DNA of 47,132 nucleotides from Gracilimonas tropica DSM 19535 (GTDB lineage: Bacteria > Bacteroidota > Rhodothermia > Balneolales > Balneolaceae): NCBI RefSeq assembly GCF_000375425.1, contig NZ_AQXG01000017.1, forward strand, positions 805 through 47,936, written 5' to 3'. The notes beneath the pieces are model-generated. The model saw only the letters and a program-made list of their open reading frames with translations. It made no database searches and was not told the DNA's origin. The position numbers and the translations under genes were made by a program. Positions within the stretch are counted from its first letter, which is position 1, and each line of letters begins with the position of its first letter. This document shows positions 35,309-42,567 of the stretch, piece after piece.

Positions 35309-36418
35309 ATGAATGTGATTTATAAAACAGGAACCCAAATACTTCTGCTTTTCTTAATTCTTTCTGCAGCTTCATGTTCAAAAGTGAATTATCCCTATCA
35401 GTATGAAAACCCGGATTCTCTTGATGACGGATGGGAAACGATACATTTGGACTCATTAGATGTAGATACCTCTGGTATTTACCAATTATTCAACCAGTTG
35501 AATGAAGGAGGTCATAAAGTCCATAGTATTTTATTAGTTAAAGATGGTAAGCTTATCATTGAAGAATACTATGGGAAATACAATGTTTATAAAAACCACG
35601 ACCTCCGTTCTGTCACTAAAAGTGTGAGGTCTATCCTTATGGGCATTGCCATAGATGAAGGTTTTATTGACAGTATTGATGATCCAATAACAAAATATAT
35701 ACAATACCCTGTTCCGCAAAAAAACCTGGACCCAAGGAAAGAGAAGATAACTATTCGCCATCTTATGACGATGTCATCAGGGTTGGATTGCAATGATTGG
35801 GATCCTGATTCAAGAGGTCAGGAAGACCGTATTTATCGACAAAAAGATTGGCTTCAGTATTTTTTGAACCTGCCAATGATTAATGACCCGGGTACCATAT
35901 CAAATTACTGTTCAGTAGGTACCATTCTGGCGGCAGAAGTTATTTCACATGCATCGGGAATGGCATTCGATGACTTCGCTGATCAATATCTGTTCAATCT
36001 GTTGGGCATCGAAAATGTAAGCTGGGGACACACTTCAAATAGAGAAGTTAGTGCCTCAGCCAAACGGCTTTATATGACCCCTCGCGATATGGCCAAGATC
36101 GGTCAGTTAATTCTGAATAAAGGGATGTGGAATGGTCAACAAGTTGTTTCTGAGGATTGGGTGGAAGAGTCCACTTCAAGAATAACAAAAATCACCGGAA
36201 TGGATTACGGGTATCTGTGGTGGAGTGTCCCTCTTCAGGTAGATGGTGATTTATATATGCTAACAGCGGCTACAGGTAATGGAGGCCAATATATTTTCGT
36301 GCTCCCCGAACTGCAAATGGTTGCAGCTTTTACAGGTGGGGCATACAACTCACAAGACGATAAACTGCCGTTTGCTATAATGAGCAAAGTATTTATAAAA
36401 GCATTCAAGAATCAATGA
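35309..36418 (+). CDS. Serine hydrolase, class C beta-lactamase family lipoprotein
   Basis: The 369-residue precursor has a lipobox (SAASC, Cys23) and an active-site SVTK (Ser101-Lys104), an SNYCSVG motif corresponding to the Tyr-x-Asn element and a C-terminal GNGGQYIFVLPE strand in place of KTG. It resembles penicillin-binding or esterase-type members rather than a true beta-lactamase. It is probably anchored to a membrane and faces the periplasm. Confidence 0.91.
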   Translation: MNVIYKTGTQILLLFLILSAASCSKVNYPYQYENPDSLDDGWETIHLDSLDVDTSGIYQLFNQLNEGGHKVHSILLVKDGKLIIEEYYGKYNVYKNHDLRSVTKSVRSILMGIAIDEGFIDSIDDPITKYIQYPVPQKNLDPRKEKITIRHLMTMSSGLDCNDWDPDSRGQEDRIYRQKDWLQYFLNLPMINDPGTISNYCSVGTILAAEVISHASGMAFDDFADQYLFNLLGIENVSWGHTSNREVSASAKRLYMTPRDMAKIGQLILNKGMWNGQQVVSEDWVEESTSRITKITGMDYGYLWWSVPLQVDGDLYMLTAATGNGGQYIFVLPELQMVAAFTGGAYNSQDDKLPFAIMSKVFIKAFKNQ

Positions 36419-36613
36419 TTTCAGTATCTAAATTTTTATATAATATTCATTCCAATATCTAAGAGAATATTGACCCTGATCCGGTATAATATTAGGAGAC
36501 AGCGGGGTTCAAAGTCAACAAGTCCATTTTCTACAATTATCTGTTAAATCCATTGGATAATTTTAGATGATCTATGAATGTACAAGATCAAAATAAAATC
36601 TAATCAATAAATA

Positions 36614-37339
36614 ATGACAACACTCGTCGTAGGTGCAAATGGATCAACTGGCACATGGTTGATAAAAGAGCTTTTGAGTATAGGGCACGATGTAAAAGCC
36701 ATCGTACGCCCATCATCTTCCATTCCTGAAGGTTGGGAAAAGAATTCCGGCTTAGAGATAATAAGAGCTGATATTTCTAATATAAGTGTGAATGAAATGG
36801 CGAACTGTATCAAAGACTGTCAAGCTGTTCTATCGTGCCTTGGGCATAACCCATCGATGAAAGGAATGTTTGGATATCCCAGAAAGCTTGTAACAGAAAC
36901 TGTGAAACTCATTTGCTCTGCAATTCAATTAAATGCACCAGGGTTCCCTTTTAAGTTTGTATTGATGAATACTGCAGGAAATAGTAATAGAGATCTACAA
37001 GAATCCATTTCATCCGCGCAAAAATTCGTAGTAGGGTTGATTCGCTTAATATTGCCTCCGCATGCAGACAATGAAGACGCCGCTGATTTTTTGCGCTTAA
37101 ATGTAGGTCAAAATAATTCCCGGATGGAATGGGTAGTTGTAAGGCCGGATACATTAATTAATGATGAGAATGTAACAGAATATGAGGTGCATCCATCCCC
37201 TATTCGAAGTGCAATATTTAACCCGGGTAAAACCAGCCGAATAAACGTTGGTAATTTTATGGCCAAATTAATCACAGAAAATAGCTTGTGGAATCAATGG
37301 AAGGGACAAATGCCTGTTATTTATAATAAGATGGATTAA
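36614..37339 (+). CDS. NAD(P)-binding Rossmann-fold protein
   Basis: The 241-residue protein begins with VGANGSTGTWLIKELL, a GxxGxxG dinucleotide site, followed by the Rossmann alternation and VLMNTAGNSNR and WVVVRPDTL segments of the NAD(P)H-binding/NmrA-like extended SDR group. No catalytic YxxxK pair is seen, so it may be a redox sensor or epimerase-like enzyme. Confidence 0.85.
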   Translation: MTTLVVGANGSTGTWLIKELLSIGHDVKAIVRPSSSIPEGWEKNSGLEIIRADISNISVNEMANCIKDCQAVLSCLGHNPSMKGMFGYPRKLVTETVKLICSAIQLNAPGFPFKFVLMNTAGNSNRDLQESISSAQKFVVGLIRLILPPHADNEDAADFLRLNVGQNNSRMEWVVVRPDTLINDENVTEYEVHPSPIRSAIFNPGKTSRINVGNFMAKLITENSLWNQWKGQMPVIYNKMD

Positions 37340-37517
37340 TCCTGGTCTATAAATTTTCGCCAAACCAAGAGCCACAAAGCTTTTTTACACCTGTAAGAAA
37401 TGGATTTAAAGAATGTCCATTTTTTACAATCCCTTTAAGTCTTAGTTAGAGAAATTCAGGTCATTCTTTAAAAGAATAATAGCCACCCGGATTAACTGAT
37501 CAAACTATCTTCTGACT

Positions 37518-38039
37518 ATGAAAAGATTAAAACAACTGGTCTTTACCTGCTTTTTAGTGTTCTTATGGGCATTGAATACACATGCCCAGATAAATGAAAA
37601 TTCCTCCCTATTCCATTCCCTGAAGCAGCAAGACCATCTTTTCTTTGAAAAAGGATTCAACCAATGTGATTTAGAATATTTGGAAGATCACATTACCGAA
37701 GATCTAAAATTCTATCACGATCAAAGTGGGTTCCAGGATAGGTCAGCTTTTTTCGAGAATACAGAAAAATACATCTGCTCAAACCTTGATAAAAAGCCTA
37801 TTCGGAAGCTTGTGGAAAACAGCTTACAGGTTTTTCCACTGTATGATAATGGAAAACTGTATGGAGCTATTCAAAAGGGAAAGCATAACTTTTACATCAG
37901 AGAAAGCGGGAAAGAAGATGTATGGACTAGTTCTGCGGAGTTTACGCATGTATGGGTTTTGAAAAGAGAAGAATGGTTGCTAAGCGAAGTTTTGAGCTAT
38001 AACCATCAGGATCCTTCCCCTGAAAAGAATGAAAAGTGA
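37518..38039 (+). CDS. Exported NTF2-like (DUF4440) protein
   Basis: The 173-residue precursor has a signal peptide (residues 1-23, THAQ) and an NTF2-like cone: QQDHLFFEKGFNQCDLEYLEDHITEDLKFYHDQSG is the DUF4440 opening, and FTHVWVLKREEWLLSEVLSYNHQ closes it. The function is unknown; such folds often bind small molecules. It runs into the next gene. Confidence 0.85.
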   Translation: MKRLKQLVFTCFLVFLWALNTHAQINENSSLFHSLKQQDHLFFEKGFNQCDLEYLEDHITEDLKFYHDQSGFQDRSAFFENTEKYICSNLDKKPIRKLVENSLQVFPLYDNGKLYGAIQKGKHNFYIRESGKEDVWTSSAEFTHVWVLKREEWLLSEVLSYNHQDPSPEKNEK

Positions 38040-38043
38040 GGGT

Positions 38044-38745
38044 ATGGAATCAGCAAAAAGATATACTAAATGGGCCGGACTTTTTATCATCCTCAGCATG
38101 ATAGCTGGAATTTTAAGCGTAGCCCCTTCCATCGACTCGCCTGAATATTTAAGCTTGGCTGCTGAAAACCCAGGGCAGGTGATAACAGCAGCCATTTTTC
38201 AGTTCATCATGGCTTTGCTGTATTTGGGATTTGCATTAGTACTGTATCCCATTCTAAAACAATTCAGCCGCAGGTTATCTCTTGGATTTTTAGGCTTCAG
38301 AATTGTTGCAAGTACATTGGTTATTGTCGGAACCATTCTTCTCATCTCTATTCTATCATTAAGCAGTGAATTTGTTGAACAAACTCCTGACTTTGGTCAG
38401 ACATTTGAAGCTTTTGGAAAGCTACTGAAAATAACCCGCGACTCGGTCAACCATGGTTTTATGGTATTTGCCCTGAGCACTGCAAACATCTTGTTCTACC
38501 TGATTCTCATCAAAGCGAAATTAGTCCCCCGATGGCTTTCAGTTTGGGGCATTTTAGGAGCAATTTTATCCGTATTGGCAAGCGTGTTGCTATTGTATCA
38601 GGTGTTAGACGTGATCACCACGGAGTATATCCTGCTTAATATGCCTACGGCAATTACGGAATTAGTATTGGGTCTTTGGCTAATTATAAAGGGATTTGAG
38701 GATATCAACTTTGATGAAGATCGATCGGATTTCTTGTTGGCATAA
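38044..38745 (+). CDS. DUF4386 membrane protein
   Basis: A ~233-residue protein with six hydrophobic segments, beginning ESAKRYTKWAGLFIILSMIAGILS and containing YPILKQFSRRLSLGFLGFRI, typical of DUF4386. The function is unknown. The ATG at 38044 follows a GAGGG and avoids the overlap with the preceding gene; a start at 38029 is possible and would overlap by 11 bases. Confidence 0.83.
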   Translation: MESAKRYTKWAGLFIILSMIAGILSVAPSIDSPEYLSLAAENPGQVITAAIFQFIMALLYLGFALVLYPILKQFSRRLSLGFLGFRIVASTLVIVGTILLISILSLSSEFVEQTPDFGQTFEAFGKLLKITRDSVNHGFMVFALSTANILFYLILIKAKLVPRWLSVWGILGAILSVLASVLLLYQVLDVITTEYILLNMPTAITELVLGLWLIIKGFEDINFDEDRSDFLLA

Positions 38746-38874
38746 AATTATCTGTGGTCATTGTGCCGACAATACTAAAATAAAATTGAGTATTCTTTAA
38801 CCTCTCTGAAACCTTTCAAAGCACTTACCGTAATACCTTAAATTCATATAAATACTAAATTTATTCGAAATAAT

Positions 38875-39471
38875 ATGAAAAATATATCAACACTCTTATT
38901 GGTTCTTTTATTGATTTCAACATTCCCCTTGTTAGCCCAGGAAAATGGTATTCAAGTACAAGAAGATCCTGTTATTGAGAGAATAATAGATGTTGGCAGC
39001 TTTGATAAAATCGTAATGGTTGGCGGTGGCAATGTATTTATATCCCAATCCTCGGATTTAAAGTTAAAAGTAATCAGTCAGGATGGTTGTATAGAGTCTG
39101 TAAATACGACCGTTACATCCAATACTTTGAAGATCAATAACAGCAGTTCCTCAAACTGTAAGGTGGATATTTACATCGATATGCCGGTTCTGAAAGAGAT
39201 ACAGCAAGATGGAGGTGGTGTTATTAAAGTAAGTGAAGGTTTTAACACCATAGATACCTTTCATTCTGTCCTAAACGGAGGGGGATTAATAGACATGCCA
39301 ACCTTAGAAGTGGATTCATTTATTGCAACCATAAATGGGGGCGGCACCTTATCCATTCAAGCCAAAAAATATCTGAAAGCAGACATCAAAGGTGGAGGTT
39401 CAATTCTTTACCAAGGCAATCCAAAAGTAGAATCCAATATTTTGGGTGGTGGATCTGTACAACGACATTAA
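38875..39471 (+). CDS. Exported DUF2807 (GIN domain) protein
   Basis: The 198-residue precursor has a signal peptide (residues 1-21) and a Gly-rich beta-helix of the head-GIN/DUF2807 type: FDKIVMVGGGNVFISQSSDLKLKV, then repeated GGG-containing turns (QDGGGVIKV, LNGGGLIDM, INGGGTLSI and KGGGSILYQ). Its role is unknown; a surface or periplasmic structural protein is likely. Confidence 0.88.
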   Translation: MKNISTLLLVLLLISTFPLLAQENGIQVQEDPVIERIIDVGSFDKIVMVGGGNVFISQSSDLKLKVISQDGCIESVNTTVTSNTLKINNSSSSNCKVDIYIDMPVLKEIQQDGGGVIKVSEGFNTIDTFHSVLNGGGLIDMPTLEVDSFIATINGGGTLSIQAKKYLKADIKGGGSILYQGNPKVESNILGGGSVQRH

Positions 39472-39489
39472 CACTTAAATTTATATTTC

Positions 39490-40155
39490 ATGAAAATCAT
39501 ATTTACACTTTCTTTACTACTAATACCCCTTTCAGGTTATTCTTTTCAGCAACAAGAACAAAACCCGGATATTAAATATGGTGAGTTTACGGATCAAAGA
39601 GACAACCGTGCCTATAAAACAGTAAAAATAGGTGATCAAGTTTGGATGGCTGAAAACTTTGCATATATACCCTATGTCTGTCAACCGGACTCTTTTAACT
39701 GTGGAGTTTGGGTTTATAATTATGACGGTAACGAGGCATCTGCTGCCAAGGAAACTCCAGAGTATAAAAAATACGGTGCGCTTTACAGCTGGAGTGCTGC
39801 AAAGGAATTAGCCCCGGAAGGCTGGCATTTGCCCAGTGACCAGGAATGGAAAGAGCTAGAAGAATATCTTGGGATTGATTCTTTAGATATTGAACATAAA
39901 GAATGGAGAGGAGATAATGATGAGGCCAACAAGCTTAAGATTCATGGTGAAACCGGCCTGAATATCATTTTTGGTGGATGGATGACGGATTACGGCAAAT
40001 TCAATTTCATAAATGAACATGCTAATTTTTGGTGTGCAACTGAGTTCGATAAAGAACGAGGTTATGAACGCTTGATTGGCGTCAATAACGGAAAAATTGG
40101 AAGAGCTGCCGGAAATAAAGGCTGTGGTTTTAGTGTTCGCTATATAAAAGATTAA
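39490..40155 (+). CDS. FISUMP domain exported protein
   Basis: The 221-residue precursor has a signal peptide and the Fibrobacter succinogenes major paralogue domain: YKTVKIGDQVWMAENF, YGALYSWSAAKELAPEGWHLPSDQEWKELEEYL, FWCATEFDKERGY and CGFSVRYIKD. FISUMP proteins are surface or secreted proteins of unknown activity. It is the last host gene before the mobile element, with a bidirectional terminator downstream. Confidence 0.9.
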   Translation: MKIIFTLSLLLIPLSGYSFQQQEQNPDIKYGEFTDQRDNRAYKTVKIGDQVWMAENFAYIPYVCQPDSFNCGVWVYNYDGNEASAAKETPEYKKYGALYSWSAAKELAPEGWHLPSDQEWKELEEYLGIDSLDIEHKEWRGDNDEANKLKIHGETGLNIIFGGWMTDYGKFNFINEHANFWCATEFDKERGYERLIGVNNGKIGRAAGNKGCGFSVRYIKD

Positions 40156-40255
40156 AAAGGTTTTAAGTGATCTTTAGTCGTAACCCTTTCACATTTTTGG
40201 CAGCACTTCTTCATTCTCTTCAAAAATATATTTTCAAATAATTATCATCTTTATA

Positions 40256-40296
40256 CCAAAAAAAAGACCCTTTAATATGCTTAAAGGGTCTTTTTT
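40256..40296. terminator. Bidirectional terminator
   Basis: GACCCTTTAA (40266-40275) and TTAAAGGGTC (40281-40290) make a perfect 10-bp stem with flanking A- and T-runs. It can end both the FISUMP gene and the tRNA transcript. Confidence 0.93.
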
Positions 40297-40317
40297 AATG
40301 TACAATGGAAGTTAAAG

Positions 40318-40391
40318 TGGGCCCGGCAGGACTTGAACCTGCGACCAATCGATTATGAGTCGACTGCTCTAACCAACTGAGCTACAGATCC
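40318..40391 (-). tRNA. tRNA with CAU anticodon (Met or Ile2), mispaired acceptor stem
   Basis: A 74-base cloverleaf on the minus strand: D-stem GCTC/GAGC, anticodon stem GTCGA/TCGAT with loop CTCATAA (anticodon CAT), T-stem GCAGG/CCTGC and discriminator A. CCA is not encoded. The acceptor halves GGATCTG and CGGGCCC fit poorly: one A-C mismatch and two G-U pairs, whereas CGGGCCC would pair perfectly with GGGCCCG. The T-arm resembles Ile2 (CAU) more than initiator Met. The gene lies at the edge of a mobile element, so the 5' part may be element-derived. Confidence 0.85.
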
Positions 40392-40444
40392 ATTGATACC
40401 GCAAACGGCGATTTTCAACCTTATAAGCCAAAACTGAATCAAAA

Positions 40445-40494
40445 TTGTACATAGTTTTGTACATAGCTCTACTTTCTTTACCAATTGTACATAG
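40445..40494. repeat. Triplicate TTGTACATAG direct repeats
   Basis: Exact TTGTACATAG at 40445-40454, 40457-40466 and 40485-40494, with a related GTACAA in reverse at 40534. They lie beside the tRNA and suggest recombinase or excisionase arm sites of the integrated element. Confidence 0.75.
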
Positions 40495-40558
40495 TACATG
40501 GTCATTAGAATGAGGTTTTATGTTATCAGCTGTGTACAATTCTGTTCCTTTTTGTTCG

Positions 40559-40573
40559 CTTACATTGTGTAAG
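40559..40573. promoter_or_regulatory. CI-type operator, site 2
   Basis: CTTACA-TTG-TGTAAG. It shares 16 of 17 bases with the divergent-promoter operator at 41065. It lies downstream of the repressor gene on the tRNA side. Confidence 0.6.
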
Positions 40574-40601
40574 TAAATATAGAAATAAAAAGCGCCTCAA
40601 T

Positions 40602-41021
40602 TCAATCTAATTTGGAGTGTTTTTTGAGAAGCCTTACCAGTGCCTCGGCAACTTTTATTTCAAGTTCTCTTGCTCCTGATTTTTCTTTCTGGCTTTCACT
40701 AAAATCAAAATTCAAAAGAAGCGTGAGAGCATTTTCCATCTTTTCTTTATCAGAAAATGTTAAATCAGAACTTGGAGATTTGCTTCCATACATTTCTCCC
40801 TTTCCGGTAAGTAGCCACGTTCCATCACATCCAGTCCCAAGTACAATTTGAGCCAGTACTTCTGATCCTGGTTTTTTAATTCTCCCATATTTCAAATCAG
40901 TAATTAACGAATAATTGTTAATTCCACATTCCATAAGAAATTCTTTAGCCGAACCGAATCTATTACTAATTAAAATAATTCTTTCGGCAATACTGTTTTT
41001 TTTGATTGTGCTTGATTGCAT
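40602..41021 (-). CDS. CI-like phage repressor (HTH only)
   Basis: The 139-residue protein has the Bacteriophage CI repressor HTH: AKEFLMECGINNYSLITDLKYGRIKKPGSEVLAQIVLGTGCDGTWLLTGKGEMYG (residues ~25-78), typical of Bacteroidota temperate elements. No S24 peptidase domain follows; the tail is a short helical segment probably for oligomerisation, so SOS-type self-cleavage is not expected. It is divergent from the small gene at 41097. Confidence 0.88.
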   Translation of the reverse strand: MQSSTIKKNSIAERIILISNRFGSAKEFLMECGINNYSLITDLKYGRIKKPGSEVLAQIVLGTGCDGTWLLTGKGEMYGSKSPSSDLTFSDKEKMENALTLLLNFDFSESQKEKSGARELEIKVAEALVRLLKKHSKLD

Positions 41022-41064
41022 TTAATCTGTAATTTCGTCATTCGTTAATTAACTATAATTCATC

Positions 41065-41083
41065 TACTTACAATGTGTAAGTA
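41065..41083. promoter_or_regulatory. CI-type operator, site 1
   Basis: TACTTACA-ATG-TGTAAGTA: perfect 8-base arms in the divergent region between the repressor and the rightward genes, 14 bases before the ATG at 41097. Confidence 0.78.
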
Positions 41084-41096
41084 ACTAAATATAATT

Positions 41097-41375
41097 ATGT
41101 CTAATCAAATACCTAATACACATTCACAGTTAAAATTTGCGTTGGGTATCAGTCAAAGAAGTTTAAAAGGTTTTGCTAACACTCTAACTAAGCCAGATGG
41201 TTCCATTGGGATTTCACATGCAGCTTTAATTCGGGTAGCGCAAGACACTGACAAAACCCCTTGGATACGTGAAGTAATTAATAGAACTATTAAACAAAGC
41301 AAAAGAAAACACCCAAGCATTTGGGAAGAATTTTTGAAAGAAAATGACTCAGACAAAACAAAAACAGATTATTAA
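41097..41375 (+). CDS. Small phage-type DNA-binding protein (Cro-like position)
   Basis: The 92-residue protein has a KFALGISQRSLKGFANTLTKPDGSIGISHAALIRVAQ segment, compatible with a helix-turn-helix, and a basic tail. It is the first rightward gene, divergent from the CI-like repressor with one operator between them, as expected for a lysis-lysogeny-type switch. It may be an antirepressor or Cro equivalent; family not recognised with certainty. Confidence 0.7.
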   Translation: MSNQIPNTHSQLKFALGISQRSLKGFANTLTKPDGSIGISHAALIRVAQDTDKTPWIREVINRTIKQSKRKHPSIWEEFLKENDSDKTKTDY

Positions 41376-41607
41376 TGCAATTGATGGGCTTTCCAATCAA
41401 TTGGAGCTGATACGCTCACTGGTAAACGATACCCTCCTCCAAAACAAAGAATGGCTGAATTCAAAAGAATTTGCTCTATTAGCTAACATAAATTCTAAAT
41501 CAGTTTCAAATTACGCCGGAAAAGGTAGGTATAAGAAGATTAAGAGAGATTGTAACGGTAAACACTTGATACATGTATCTGAGCTAAAGAGGCACCTGAA
41601 TGAATAG
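41344..41607 (+). CDS. MerR/excisionase-like helix-turn-helix protein
   Basis: The 87-residue protein has a short coiled N-terminal part and a winged HTH: NKEWLNSKEFALLANINSKSVSNYAGKGRYKKIKRDCNGKHLIHVSELKRHL, similar to HTH_17/excisionase domains. It overlaps the previous gene by 32 bases. It could direct excision of the element or regulate its early genes. Confidence 0.75.
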   Translation: MTQTKQKQIINAIDGLSNQLELIRSLVNDTLLQNKEWLNSKEFALLANINSKSVSNYAGKGRYKKIKRDCNGKHLIHVSELKRHLNE

Positions 41608-41788
41608 GAAGCCACGTACAAAAATTTCGAGGACTACCATTTGGGGACTTGCCGCATTCATTGAAAACGAAGTGAATCTACATGATTTTTCATTACTGAT
41701 TCGGGATAAGAAGAACGCAGATATCAAACAAGTCGCAGTTATTCTGATTGAGGCTAAACAAAAACTTAACCGAGTGATCTTGCAATAG
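41600..41788 (+). CDS. Hypothetical small basic protein
   Basis: A 62-residue product overlapping the HTH gene by 8 bases. It is basic at its N terminus (MNRKPRTKISRTT) and has a helical C-terminal part. No domain recognised. Translational coupling and orientation argue it is real. Confidence 0.5.
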   Translation: MNRKPRTKISRTTIWGLAAFIENEVNLHDFSLLIRDKKNADIKQVAVILIEAKQKLNRVILQ

Positions 41789-41799
41789 ATCATACCTGA

Positions 41800-42567
41800 T
41801 TGACATTCTACGAAGCGATACCTCACGTTAGAGAAGCATCCAGAAATGATATCATTGAAATCATTTCTGAACGCATTCCTTTAAAAAAATCTGGCAGTTA
41901 CTACAAAGCGTGTTGTCCATTTCATTCTGAAAAGTCTCCATCTTTTTATGTGCATGAAATCAAAGGCACGTATAAATGCTATGGTTGTGATGCATGGGGT
42001 GATGCGATTAGTTTTGTGGAATTTTTTGATGGGCTGACCTTCAATGAAGTCATCTATTTATTGGCCGACCGGTATCACCTAACCATTTCATATAAAAGTA
42101 GGAAGAAAACCCAACAGGCTATAAAAAAAGAAGACGATATACTTTCAGGGTACTCCTCAGTTAAGTCTGAAATCCTCAAGACAAAGAAAGTTTACGTAGC
42201 ATTTAAAAAAGGCAACACGTCATTCATCCCTATTATTTTCATAGATGACAAGCTAAGCCTTGATGCTGCAAAACTTTTAAAAAAACGAGCTCAAAAAATC
42301 ATTTTTGTGGCTCAGGACACCTCTTGGGAAATGCTTAAACCTTCCTTTGAAGCCGCTTTAAAGGTAGAACTTGAGGTATTCGCTATTCCAGATTATTCCT
42401 ACGAATTCCCAGAAATGGACTGGGTGGACTATTGCTCTACTCAAACTACACAAATAATTACGAAGAAAGATGTGATACACCTTATTGCGGGGATACCTGA
42501 CAATATTACCCGGTCTGTATACATCACCTATGCAACAGATAATTTCAAAGAAAATAACAGAAAATGA
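41800..42567 (+). CDS. CHC2 zinc-finger primase-like protein
   Basis: The 255-residue product starts at a TTG. Residues 31-70 form a DnaG-type zinc ribbon: CPFHSEKSPSFYV and YKCYGCDAWGDAISFVEFF, with ligands Cys39, His42, Cys60 and Cys63. Residues ~115-255 do not show clear Toprim EGxxD/DxD motifs, so catalytic priming may depend on the next protein. It overlaps the helicase-like gene by 4 bases. It belongs to the element's replication module. Confidence 0.83.
   Translation: MTFYEAIPHVREASRNDIIEIISERIPLKKSGSYYKACCPFHSEKSPSFYVHEIKGTYKCYGCDAWGDAISFVEFFDGLTFNEVIYLLADRYHLTISYKSRKKTQQAIKKEDDILSGYSSVKSEILKTKKVYVAFKKGNTSFIPIIFIDDKLSLDAAKLLKKRAQKIIFVAQDTSWEMLKPSFEAALKVELEVFAIPDYSYEFPEMDWVDYCSTQTTQIITKKDVIHLIAGIPDNITRSVYITYATDNFKENNRK

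Noticed and set aside
40559-41083. CRISPR-like or tandem-repeat array
   Set aside because: The palindromic TTACA-TGTAAG sites occur only twice and are better read as repressor operators.
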